Shown one piece after another: positions 20,399 to 31,257 of a stretch of 64,000 bases of DNA. Each line of letters begins with the position of its first letter. Position 1 is the stretch's first letter. The notes under the pieces were generated by a model. That model worked only from the letters and a program-made list of their open reading frames with translations. It was not told where the DNA came from and did no database searches. Made by a program: the position numbers and the translations under genes. This stretch comes from Cryptomeria japonica (lineage: Eukaryota; Streptophyta; Pinopsida; Cupressales; Cupressaceae): the NCBI RefSeq assembly GCF_030272615.1, contig NC_081413.1, positions 143,125,976 through 143,189,975 of the forward strand, in the 5' to 3' direction.

Positions 20399-23300
20399 AT
20401 CCATTATCTATGAAATAGGCATTTGTGTCATTTTGTCACATGCTCACCCATGCTTGATTTTATGTTCAATCCATTTCCTAGATATTTATTCATGAAATGC
20501 TTCAGAGCTTGAGGTTGTTTAGGTCTTTAACATATCTTTTGGCTAGGATACACACTCAATTTAGAATGGAACCACTTATCGTATCTTGGTACCAACATCT
20601 TTTGATTACTATATCTCGTACACTTATTCAATTTATCTTAATCATTGTGATCTTTTAGTTGAAGACGCAACTAGTGAAAAATCTAAAATCTTTCTTTGGT
20701 GCCACTGTAGTTATCAAACCCATGTAAGTTTCATCACTTACAAACCAATGCAAGCAAAATAAGAAGAGAAAAAGGCAATATCAAAAGATAAAAAACATGA
20801 TCATGAAAAGAAATATCAAGAAAAGAAAAATTAAAAAATGCAATGAAATGCAATATCAAAAAGCTTGGCTATGGGAACATGCAAATAACTCCATCGGAGC
20901 TATGGATGCCTGGCTAGAAATGGAGAAATATTTGTGATATTACAAAAATAACCTCGTTATAGCTATGGACACTCACTGGCAACGATGCTCTATCCAGGAT
21001 GCTTTTTAAGTCAGGGTAACTCATGTAGCTAGCCATGTTGGATTCTGAAGATTATAATGATCATACGAGTCAGAATGAACTCACTTGCACACACATGGGT
21101 AATCAAAGACTAAGTACCTTGATCAATTTTTGGACTCTTCTTCCCTTTTGATTCTTCTTCCTAGTCACTAGATATGTTGAGTTGAGTTTTCTAGAGGTTC
21201 TAAGTGTGGGTATGGTCTCTATCTTTGAAAAGTTCAGGGAAACTTATTCGAGTGGTGCTAGATGTTGTGAAAATATTACATATTGTCTTTTTGCAAATGG
21301 AGACCTCTATTCTTGGGGGAAAAATATCATCAACTCTATTCTTCATACCATATCTCCCCTTATCCTTCCTCCAATATCTATTACCCTATCTAAATTCATC
21401 ATTATTTATGATTTTGCTTCACCTTATCCATACCCTCTATTCCATGCCATCTATCCTATCTATTCATTGCTTCCATCATCCCTCACTATCTATGATCTTG
21501 TTTCTCCTATCCATATCCTATCTCTATCCATATCCTCTTTTCCATCCTTGATCTTGATTAAAACTAAGGACAAAACATGATTTCAAAAAGCTCTTGACAT
21601 TCCCCTTCATGTTCCATAATAAGCTACCTCCATATTTCACCCATTCATCTTCACCTCAAAGTTCATTCATCCATTCATAATATTCCTTGTCTTTCTAGAC
21701 ATTGGGACAAACAAATACATCTTGCTTCTAGTTCTAAAAATTCTAAAAAATAACAAAATGTCAAAAAACTAAAAATTAAAAAAATCGATAAAATCAAATT
21801 AAAAATTAAAAATCAAAGCATGACAACATGGACCATTCATCAAAGCAGATCAAGAATAGGAAGACTCTCAAGGCCTACAATCAAATTGATCAACATGTCT
21901 AGTTAATCAATCCATCTATCAACATCAACATGTCTTATACACAGAAAGGTATGATAGAAACCAAACAGATCAGTCTTATACGAGGTACTCACTCTTTGGA
22001 ACCAGATATTCCTATCAATCTTTGAATAATCAAAATAATGACATAGATCAGTGTGACTGCAATATTTTGTCCTAGTTAGTCTTATCTTTATCAATTGATG
22101 GTAGGACATGTTTCATCTCTCTAAAAATAAAAAAAATAAAAAAATCAAGAAAAATACAAAAAAATCAAATATGGAAAAATACAATAAATTTAGATTGTGA
22201 AAACGTGGTAAACATGCGCTATCTAAAAGTGAGTTTCACCATCTATGAGATCGCTTTGCACATATATCCATCCTATCATATCCATCCATCCTCGCGTATC
22301 CATCTTATCTTTCACATTCATCGCTCTGAACCATTAGCAGGAAATATGCAGCTTATCAAATAGTTATCAATCTTCGATATAATTATCCTAGTCATTGTCT
22401 TGTATTTTATTAGAATCAATCAATATGCCGTTGTATCTCACCATGGTTTGGATCATTCTTCGTACATCCATAATAAAGTTTATTTTCACTAGGGGAAAAA
22501 TCCTAAAATGTTTTGCTAAGGGCATCTTTAAAAGCTTCGAAAAATCCAAAAACATTTAGAAAACTTAGAAAAAACAAAAACACCTAGGGTTTTGAAACAT
22601 ATGATAAACAACAAGGCAATGAAGATCAAGGCATTTGTAACAATTGGATCGTGAAATTCAAAATAAAAAAGATTCAACTAGCAAGTAACAAAGGATTATC
22701 AATGATCATTCATCAAGATGATTATGTCAGTTAATGACCATGAGAACATATGTATGACTCACAAGATTCAATGTTTATATCTTGATTTTCGTTAATCATG
22801 TGCCTTATGCAACTTGATGATGTCCAAGAATTGAGGAGCTATGATGGGGCATGATTATTTTCTTTATTTGTTGTCTGTGGTTTATCTCTTAGTAAGGTAT
22901 GTACTTGTCTAAGGATATGATTGGCAAAAGATCACGGAGGAGGTTCCGAGTCATGCATGAAAGGGGATAATTATTGTTTGTTTTGCAAGAAATACTCAAG
23001 TCAACTTGATTCATTATATCAAGTTTCTTAAGAGTATAAACTTCCTATATCGAAATCCATGTAAGAAGCACTCAAGTCAGCTTGAATCACTATATCAAGT
23101 TGTTTGTATTTTCTTACAATATTTAAAAGATCAATGATGAAATCAAGCACTGTTAAAAGACAACATGTGAGGAATGGAAGTATCATTTTATTTAGATCAT
23201 TTAGATTCATTTATCATTTGCATTATAAGCATTTCATTCGAGATCAATGATCAAAATAAAGATTGAGTATATTTGGACAAACAAAAACAATTGCATTAGT

Positions 23301-24244
23301 GCAATTTACATTGATCATATCATTATTAGCTGTATTAGATTAATTTCTCATTATCATCTTTTGCATAGAATTATCATTAGTTTCATTTTACAATCATTTT
23401 CATTAAGTTCATTTAATTGCATTTGTGCATTTAGAATCATTAATCATATTATTACATCATCATTGATTATATTTCATCACCTAATCATTATAAGCATTAT
23501 CATACATAATCATCATATTGCATTCAAAAATTCAAAATCAAATGCATTTCATGTAAATCATTTCATCATCATATGCATATACATCAAGGAATAGAAATAA
23601 ACATCCATTTTCATATGTCATCATTATAAGAATTTCCATATAGATCATTATATTTTAAAATCATTTTCATATGCATATAAATCATTTCACATCATCATTA
23701 TCATGTAGATCATATAATTCTTAGATAGAACCAATATCATCATCATATAATCAAGATAACATCATGGAATATAAAGGAAAGGAGAGATCATCATATCAAC
23801 CATGAGACCACTGCATATATAGATCAATAAAACATCATCCATGTAATCAATGCATATACAACATGTAAGTCATCATTATCATAGTAGCATGCATCATAAT
23901 TCATAACCATCATATGGAGTCCATGTCTGCATATCATCATAAAACAATAAACAATCCAAGTATACACTGAAATCAAATAAATAATCAATAAAATGCAATG
24001 TCCCATGATACAAATTAATGTCTCATATCAACATGTCAACTAGGACAAAGAGCACCACTCTTTTCAAATGTTGTAGGATTTGTTGATCCTCCCACTCCCC
24101 CCTGGATGAATAAATACATCTAGATCCTCCTCCAACATGATATCAACAAAATGTCAGTTCTTGATCCAATCAATCGCTTTGATCAATCACTCAGCTATCC
24201 TATCCGCTCACTTGAGATTTCTATCAATCTCTTTGATCACATAT
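20399..24244. other. Element B internal region without recognised genes
   Basis: AT-rich DNA. Short ORFs (21182-21580, 21204-21551, 23247-23594) have no domain. From about 23230 to 24010 the plus strand is strongly biased to ATCAT, ATTAT and CATTT words with few G. No gag-pol homology was seen on either strand. Confidence 0.6.
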
Positions 24245-24425
24245 TAGTGACGCTCATTCATCATGAGGTTACGCATATAGTCTATCCAATCTTGAGTTTA
24301 CATCATTAACGTTCATCAATCATGAAGTCAATCAAACTCTATCCTATCAGATCATCAAAGCTTTGAGTTTATATCGCTGACCCTCATCGATCATGAGATC
24401 AATCAAACTTTATCAATCATCAAAT
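24245..24425 (+). repeat. Imperfect tandem repeat near the element B 3' end (three ~67-bp units)
   Basis: Three diverged units share YTCATYRATCATGA, a following TCAATCAAACTYTATC and a closing TTGAGTTTAYATC. They lie about 250 bp before the PPT. Confidence 0.6.
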
Positions 24426-24655
24426 CAAGAAGAATATCAAAGTAATCAAATTAATCAAAGAGCAGACATTTTCATCAGCCAAAGTTACACAAATTTAAAT
24501 CAACTTATCATGAGATCAATCGCTCAATCAAAAAATTTCAACAATTTCATGATCAATCTCCCGAGGGGGTACACAATCAGGATTTTTTTATCTTTGTTAG
24601 GTGCATTATTGAGACTTGATTTAATCTTTGAAACAATGTTGTCTCATCATCATTT

Positions 24656-24670
24656 CAAAGAGGGGAAAAA
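24656..24670 (+). other. Polypurine tract of element B
   Basis: CAAAGAGGGGAAAAA directly precedes the 3' LTR. It differs from A's PPT by one base. Confidence 0.85.
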
Positions 24671-24727
24671 TGTATACACATAAAATTGGCTATGAGTAAT
24701 TAAATAAATATTTTATATTTATTTAAT

Positions 24728-24742
24728 AATTATTCTTCTATT
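24728..24742. repeat. Left target-site duplication of the SINE (15 bp)
   Basis: AATTATTCTTCTATT here and at 24873-24887. Confidence 0.9.
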
Positions 24743-24872
24743 GTACAACCTGAGTTGGCCTAGTGGTGGAGAACTTGTGCTCTTGAAAGAGAGGTCACAA
24801 GTTCAAATCCCACAAAGGGGGTAAGGTATGTATGTCTCATCGGCTCCAGCCCATTATCGATAAAAATAAATA
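24743..24872 (+). mobile_element. tRNA-derived SINE, about 130 bp
   Basis: A pol III A box, TGGCCTAGTGG (24756-24766), fits TRGYNNARNGG. A B box, AGTTCAAATCC (24800-24810), fits RGTTCRANNCC, 34 bp further on. The 3' end is A/T-rich (GATAAAAATAAATAA). Exact 15-bp direct repeats flank it, as expected for LINE-type target-primed insertion. The body outside the boxes does not fold as a tRNA cloverleaf by eye, so it is a SINE rather than a tRNA gene. Confidence 0.9.
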
Positions 24873-24887
24873 AATTATTCTTCTATT
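24873..24887. repeat. Right target-site duplication of the SINE (15 bp)
   Basis: Exact copy of 24728-24742. Confidence 0.9.
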
Positions 24888-25533
24888 AAATAGTTAATTT
24901 GAAAAGATTAATTTATTTAATTTTTTTCATATTCTTCTATTAATTAATTTAATTGAAACATTTTATTAATTGATTCATTTAGCTTTTCTTCTAATCAATT
25001 AATTAAATATCTAATGTTTAATGATTCTTCTATCCAATATCTTATAGTCTTCTCAATTAAATAATTTCTTAATTATTCAATCTCCCTTTTCCAACTCCCC
25101 TCATCTCCACATCACTTCTTCTTTGCCAACTCATCCATCATGTGGTTAAAGATGTTAATATTTTTTTAATATTAATATGCATCATTATCTTCAACATTCA
25201 TTCTATTCTTCAAATAATGTGTACGCACACACATTCCTCAACCTTCCTATATTCTCTCCAACCTTCCTACATCTTTGGAGGAAGTTAAGTCAACTTTTCC
25301 TCTTATCCCTAAATCTTCTCCAACTATCCTATATTCTCTTAGTCTTCATTCTTAGTCAAGGTGAGATGAATAACACTTGGCTTCTCCTATTTTTTTCTCC
25401 ATCTTGTAGGTGTAGGAGGAACATCTTCCACCTTTCTCTCTCACATCTCAACCTCTTGCTCATAGCCATTCAAATTGCAAGATTTAATCATGACCGTTGA
25501 TCTCTGCCACCTAAGCTTATGCACTCAAAAATC

Positions 25534-25542
25534 TATAAATAG
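25534..25542 (+). promoter_or_regulatory. Putative TATA box of element B 3' LTR
   Basis: TATAAATAG, same position as 655-663 in the 5' LTR. Confidence 0.5.
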
Positions 25543-25937
25543 AGATCTCCTAAGCCATTTTTTAAACTAATAGCTAAGCTTATAGTCATTCTAGGAGTCT
25601 TTATCTTTGCATCCGTGAGTTCATATGCTTAGCATTTTTAGTTATTTTTGATCAATTTAGCATAGATTATTATCATAGTTTAGCTATGCATATCATATTA
25701 ATTACCGTTCCATTCCACACTTGCCAACTTGGAAGCTACCAGTGTTTGTCTGAGAGAAAAATCATCCGCAACCAAGAATAATGGGGTTAAGACACAATGA
25801 GACATAATCCATGAAGGTATAACAATTTCTTTTTTTTCATTTCATGTTGTTTCATTGGTTGAAGCTTGAGTTATATTTGCATGATAGACTAATGAGTTTG
25901 TAGGTTTAATCTCTAAGATGAAAGTTAAGTGGATACA

Positions 25938-27083
25938 CTTTGCATTATCAAAAACATCATTAGGTTGGCTCAATTAGGACATAACAAAATGAAACATGTG
26001 ACCCAAAATATGTCAAAATAGGTCAACTCTAAGCATATATATAAACCACAAAATTAGGTTGTTGATCAACCTAGCCCATAATTAAACCTTAACCATGTCA
26101 TAAAACATCCTTCAACACAAATAAATAGGTTTAAATTAATTGAAATTGAAGTAACATACCTGGTCAACAAAATATCACAACCATTGTCAAGAAAGCTCAC
26201 CATTATCTTTTTACCATTAGGGAGAAACTCAAAAACATGTAGACTAAGATGAATGCACTAAAGACCATCTACTACCTTCCTATAGCATATCCTTAAGATA
26301 TTAATCATTAGGTGTTAGTTTAAAGGAACACCATTATTGAACTGTTAAGCACTATATAGACTAAACAGATTGCATGAAGTCATTAGGAGGAATACCATGC
26401 ATCGATGCACCAATAAAACTAAAATTTATATCAATTGTCCAATATACTATCCTCAACATACTCCCAAAAATGCATGGCCAAAACAATCATTGCGGTACAA
26501 TGCAAAGAATTCTAGTGAGCTAGATAAACCACCTTATAGTGACAGACTATGATCTAGAGTTCCAACCCATAATGTTTTTCTATACAAATGGTTGCATCCT
26601 AAAAATTGGTAGAATTGTGCTTGACACACTTCATAGAATGATTGCAGAACCACACACAAAGGACATGCAAAGAGAAATAACGTCGAGAAAAATACTAACA
26701 CACCATCATAGGGAAATAGATTGTTCTCAACTTAGATAAATTTTCTCAGACAACTAGACATAAAAATGAACTCAAACACCATAGTACAAACTTCCTAAAC
26801 CTATGAACTTGTACCATGATGTCTATAATGTACAATGCATTCAAGATTCAAGTGAACCACTAAGTACCATCTTCTCCCAACCAATATAATGTCATTAGAT
26901 GATTCTCTATAATGTTTTTTACATCTATGATTAATGGCACAATTTCTCTCAAACATCTTCATCACATACACACACTATCAAATACATCAATGATCTCTTC
27001 ACATTCTCCAATTATTTCCTTAGTGACAATACATGTTTTCATACATTAGCTTGACATCAATGACAACAAATATTACCAACATA
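25938..27083. other. Unassigned DNA after element B
   Basis: No LTR border, protein domain or RNA gene recognised. ORFs at 26370-26552 and 26539-26739 are short and lack features. This would be B's original insertion site. Confidence 0.5.
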
Positions 27084-27897
27084 CCCACCTCTCTCTATCC
27101 CCCTCTCTCTTTCCATTTATGTTCCTTGCCTCTCTTTCCCCTTCTAGGTCTCTCACCTATCTATATGTTCCCTCTCTAGTTCTTTCCCCCCATCCACCTC
27201 TCTCTCCCTCCCAATTTACCCCTATCCCTTTATGAAGTCTCTCCTATTCTCTTCCCCCTATCACCTGTCTATCTCCTTGTTCCCTATGTGTCTCACTTCC
27301 TCCATGTATACCTCACCTTCCATCCCTTCTTACTCTATATCTTTGTCCTTTTGTCTCTCATCTTCTCCCTACCTCCCCTCTATAGGTATTTCCCTCCCTT
27401 TCTTCCTCTCTCCCTCTCTATATCCACCTTTATCCCTACCCCCATCCCTCTCTCCCTTCCCCACTCACTCTTATTCTCTCTCTCCATTGTCTATGTTGTC
27501 ACCTTTCCCTCCCACCCTCTCTCTTCTCTCTCTAGGTTTCTATTTACCTCCCTCTTCACTTCTCTACCTCTCCATCCATGTTTCATTACCCACCTTTGTC
27601 TATCCCCCCTATCCATGTCTCTAGATTTATTGTATAGGTTATGAAAATGCACTAACATATTGCTAATGCCAAATAATGCTAGCAAATAATATATCTAATG
27701 AATTATTTGGCACTAGAAAATTTTAATGTCAAATTTAGGGTTTATGATTGATGATTGATAGTTGGAGTTTTACCTTTCACTACCTCCCTGCCTCCTTCCC
27801 TTTCTATCGATACTTTTATTTCTCTCTCCCTCTATTCTCTCTCTCACCTCTCTCTCCCCTCTATAGGTTTCTCCCACCCTATCTCCCTCTCTAATTT
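27084..27897 (+). repeat. Long polypyrimidine (C/T) tract, interrupted
   Basis: 27084-27622 and 27772-27897 are composed mainly of CTCTCC, CCCTCT and TCTCTC words, separated by about 150 bp of ordinary AT-rich DNA. The overlapping ORFs (27232-27624, 27288-27644) are just Ser/Leu/Pro translations of this. Confidence 0.85.
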
Positions 27898-28290
27898 TCC
27901 TTTAAATATCTGAGCAAGATTCTCCTCATTCTTCTTCCTTTCCTCAATCTCCTTTGGCAATTTTATCATAATAGATTTCATCTCATTCTTCTGAACTGTA
28001 TTATCTCTAGCAAGTTTCTCACATTTGTCTGTCTTCTCTTTCAAGGCTTGGTCATCAATGCTTTGGATTTCTTTCTCCTTTAGCTTATCAACAAGTTCCT
28101 TTCTATTTTCTCTTGACTTGTTCAGCTATTCTTTCAATGACTGGATGAAGTTCTCAACATCCTTAAGATTCACTTTTTATTTGCTAGACCTCAACTTGGG
28201 ATTAATCAAGATCCTCAAGTTCCACAATAAGATGATGTTGAAGACCACCAGAATCCATTGATTCACCTTCCCAGATCCTCATGTTGTTAG
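27844..28290 (-). pseudogene. Relic J: coiled-coil ORF related to element E ORF1
   Basis: The minus strand encodes KCEKLARDNTVQKNEMKS followed by KEIEERKKNEENLA, matching element E ORF1 (LRQDNCTMKNEM..KEIEDRNKNEDNLARRL) in order and spacing. It lies just inside an LTR border (28324), where E ORF1 also lies relative to its LTR. It is broken by frameshifts and ends at the polypyrimidine tract. Confidence 0.65.
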
Positions 28291-28308
28291 GCTTCTTTCG
28301 AGGGACTA

Positions 28309-29267
28309 GGATATAATACCAATTGTTGGAATCAAGGAACACTTAGGGGGGGTGAATCAGTGTTCTGCAAATTTTTCCATTATTAAATTATTCTTTCAAC
28401 CACTTAATGCAAATGAAAAAAGGAAAGATGTTGAAAGAAAAAGAAATCAACAACAATGCCAAACATGAATATTTTATACGTGAAAAACTCAATCAAAGAA
28501 AAAACAATGGTGGGGATGAGACCCACAATGTAAATATACTTTGCAAAAGTATAAAAATATTACATTGGGAATGCACATGTATTCAGGAACACTACCTAGA
28601 GCTCATTTCTCAAAATATCAAGGGCTATAACCCTAGGAAGACTCATTATCTTACAATATCTTTTACAAAAGATAATTAGAATGTCTGAACTAAAAAACAA
28701 CTTCTACAAGTGCCAAAGTACAATTCCAATTAAGAACAAAACACATAATCTCACACTGCTCTGTTACAATGCTTTGTTCTGTTATTTTGCAATATTCTAG
28801 AGCATAAGTCCCTCACTTGCACAAGTGAAACTATGCACAATCAATCACAAACACTTTTAACACCTTCATCAATATCCAAAATGATCATATCTATCAATAT
28901 TTTATATCTACAACATGAAATTAGGTCTTCTACATGTCAGCTTCAAGAACACATAACATATAACAAAACATGCATACATAGTCAACTCAATCCAAACTCC
29001 AATACATATGCGGACCAAAAATAATTGTCCACAAGCTTCCCAGAGGTCAACTAAACATCCTTAATCACAAAAGTAATCACCACAATTATCCATTAATTTC
29101 ACACAATGATCAACTATCCAAGACAGTCATACCACATAGTTCAACCCAAAAACTTGTACACCAGATCTTCTAACTCACACGAGGGTAATGTCTCATTTCC
29201 CTCCATCCTATTCCACAAAACCTATACCCTAAATAGTTTATATACTTGTTATCCTTTTTTTTCATAA
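28309..29267 (-). mobile_element. Relic J: PBS-like site and 5' LTR (right end uncertain)
   Basis: On the minus strand an LTR end GATTCCAACA is followed by ATTGGTATTATATCC (28322-28309), a weak match to the initiator-Met PBS TGGTATCAGAGC. On the plus strand the LTR begins TGTTGGAATCAAGG at 28324 and then shows AGGGGGGGTGAATCAGTG, the border motif seen in all copia LTRs of this window. The far end is not resolved. I stop it where the next LTR may begin. Confidence 0.5.
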
Positions 29268-29408
29268 TGTGAAAATTGAGAGTACCCCACAATTTTTGTG
29301 CCCATTTGTGGTTTCAATTCTCTATGCATGCATTACGAGACGTCTTGTTGTTGTATGAACTTTTTATTTCCCCCATTCTTCCTTTTTCTCTTAAGTGAGA
29401 AAATTTCA

Positions 29409-29586
29409 TGCAAATTGAGTTTGTAAACCTGATTTACACAAAGTATTCTCTTTAGGTGCAAATTGGGTTAACAAACCCGATTTACATCTCTTTTGGTTTG
29501 TTTTGCCCTTTTAGGTACAAATCAAGTTTACAAACCTAATTTACACCTCATAGGTGCAAATTGGGGTTACAAACCCGATTTGCACA
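29409..29586. repeat. Four tandem palindromes with GTGCAAATTGGGTT arms
   Basis: Each unit is an imperfect inverted repeat of about 32-36 bp, such as GGTGCAAATTGGGGTT with its partner AACCCGATTTGCAC (29552-29586). The others lie at about 29409-29438, 29455-29488 and 29513-29547. Arms differ between units mostly by single transitions. Confidence 0.82.
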
Positions 29587-30191
29587 TATTTATTAAACAC
29601 TTTGACTTATTAATTACTCACTTGAGAATTTTGAATGGAAGTCTTTTCCTTTGGTTTTAAAGTTTTTCATGAGTTATTTCAATTCTCATGCAATCTATTT
29701 TTACCTTCTTGAAATCGAGAGAGGAGAAGATTTTAACGAATTTCTATCGGGTATGTATTTTTCTCCCTAATTTTATTGAGGGTTTTGAAACCCTTTCTTC
29801 TTTTTATCGAATGCCTATCTCATTTTAAATTTCATATCATAGTATGATGCCATACAAGATCACTGGCCCAAACAAAATTATCTATGTGATGTCACTAGGG
29901 TCAATGTCATCACTGGGAATACTCTGGGACTTGATGGAGTCCACATGAAGAATTCTTTGCAGAAGTTTGAGGAATTGCAGAAATGAGATTCAACTTCAGG
30001 GAAATGACACCTAGTAATTTTCATATTTTTCCCAGTGGCATTTCATTTTAGCCATCAACACCTTAGGTGTCATTTTGTAATTGCTCATGTGCACCTGTTG
30101 AGTGCACAAATCCTAAGTCAAATCAAAATATTCCTTTAACTTAGTCATAGAATTAGTTATAATTTTCTATTTTCATGTTGCGCCCCTCTCC

Positions 30192-30200
30192 TATATATGA
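30192..30200 (+). promoter_or_regulatory. Putative TATA box of element K LTR
   Basis: TATATATGA in the LTR sense orientation, about 920 bp before the PBS. Confidence 0.4.
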
Positions 30201-31119
30201 GGGTTATTATTGTAATAAGGATCTTTTTTCCATCTTTTTTTATGCAACAAAAGTCTGCCAAAGTGAAGACAAAATTAACACTTGGTGTTCATTTTGTAAA
30301 TTTGTAATTTAATCAAGAAAAAGGAGAGCTTGGCATTCAAACTTTGTTTTGAGTATAATCTTTTATGTGGTATTAATGTTCTTATGTCATTGGTATCATA
30401 TGTTTGTAAATGATTAAAGTTCGATATAGTTATTGGTGCTAAATATTGAAGAGTTTTTGAGTCTTTACAAGTAATCTTTCAGTTACTTTGGAAATTCAAA
30501 AATTGGAAATTATTTTAGAGAAGGTTACTTTAAGTCTTTGAGTTTTTACAAGTTATCTTCGGAATTTGTATCGAAAAGGTAAAAAGTAGAGTCTTTGTAC
30601 TATACAAATTATTTGGTTAGAGTAGAAGATCTTTTAATATATTGTATTTCTTTGAGCTAAAAATATATTTGGGTTACAGTGGTTGATAGGAGTTCGGTAT
30701 ATAAGAGAATCTTTGAGTTCTTAAGTGTGCATAAATCCTGTCACTAGGTCATTTTTTAGAAAATAGGAAGTAACAAAAGAATTTGTTCTTTCACGGGAAA
30801 TTTACTTCCCAGTTAAATTAGTTTAAAATATAACTTTAACTTTTGAGTCAAATTAGTAAAGGGAAATCTGTTCTTAAAAGAGAATTGGATAGAACTGGTT
30901 TTGAAGAAAGAGAACTCAATTGTTATTGTACCTTGGATTAGTGTAAATTTAGCAGGTAGGTAGAATAGAAAGTAATTGCACTAGACACTTCATCAAGTAC
31001 GTTCTGGCAATAAAGGCTGATGGTTATCCCTTTCTGAGAGTTATCATCCCATGTGCTATCATGAAACACACATTTTGTGAACCTTCATCAGTTTAAAAAA
31101 ATCTCACCCAATTGTTTTT

Positions 31120-31138
31120 TGGCGACTCCACTGGGGAC
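31120..31138 (+). other. Primer binding site of element K
   Basis: TGGCGACTCCACTGGGGAC, close to the TGGCGACTCCGCTGGGGA form common in plant gypsy elements. Confidence 0.8.
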
Positions 31139-31257
31139 ATGAACTAGAACCAATTTCTACTATGGTTGGACAAAGCTATACTTGAGGGTGCAGAAATCAA
31201 GGTGTTGTTGATCCTATCTTTGAACTCCTAGAAAAACATCAATTTTATTACTTACCT

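Larger units (their letters stand above)
1..25937 (+). mobile_element. Element B: non-autonomous LTR element, gypsy/Tat-like, split by element A
   Basis: The parts in the window are a 5' LTR lacking its start (1-941 plus 17272-17391), a PBS at 17397, about 7.3 kb of internal DNA, a PPT at 24656 and a complete 3' LTR (24671-25937). The 5' LTR is cut by element A (942-17266). Removing A and one copy of GGTAT rejoins an LTR that aligns with 24883-25937 throughout. I find no protease, RT, RNase H or integrase motif in the internal region on either strand, only one broken ~305-codon ORF. The LTR start, PPT and leader block resemble those of A, so I infer a non-autonomous relative of the A family. 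The left end lies outside the window, so B's own target duplication cannot be tested. Confidence 0.85.
24671..25937 (+). repeat. Element B 3' LTR, with a SINE inside
   Basis: It begins TGTATACACATAAAATTGGC and ends GGATACA. Without the SINE and one duplication copy it is about 1.12 kb. Its first ~110 bp resemble the sense-strand start of the A LTR (TGTAGACAC..AAAATTG, then AATTAAATAAATATTTTAT). Confidence 0.88.
29268..31110 (+). repeat. Probable 5' LTR of gypsy element K
   Basis: The right end is set by the PBS at 31120. The left end is a guess: TGTGAAAATTGAGAG at 29268 would pair with the end TCTCACCCA. A TATATATGA box lies at 30192. No second copy is in the window to confirm the borders. 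Confidence 0.4.

Noticed and set aside
23247-23594. A 115-codon Ile/His/Ser-rich ORF in element B
   Set aside because: It comes from ATCAT/ATTAT low-complexity DNA and has no domain.
24743-24872. A functional tRNA gene
   Set aside because: A and B boxes are present, but no acceptor or anticodon stem is convincing. The 3' A/T tail and long duplications mark a SINE.
27232-27644. Two overlapping ORFs of ~120 codons full of Ser, Leu and Pro
   Set aside because: They are direct translations of the polypyrimidine tract.
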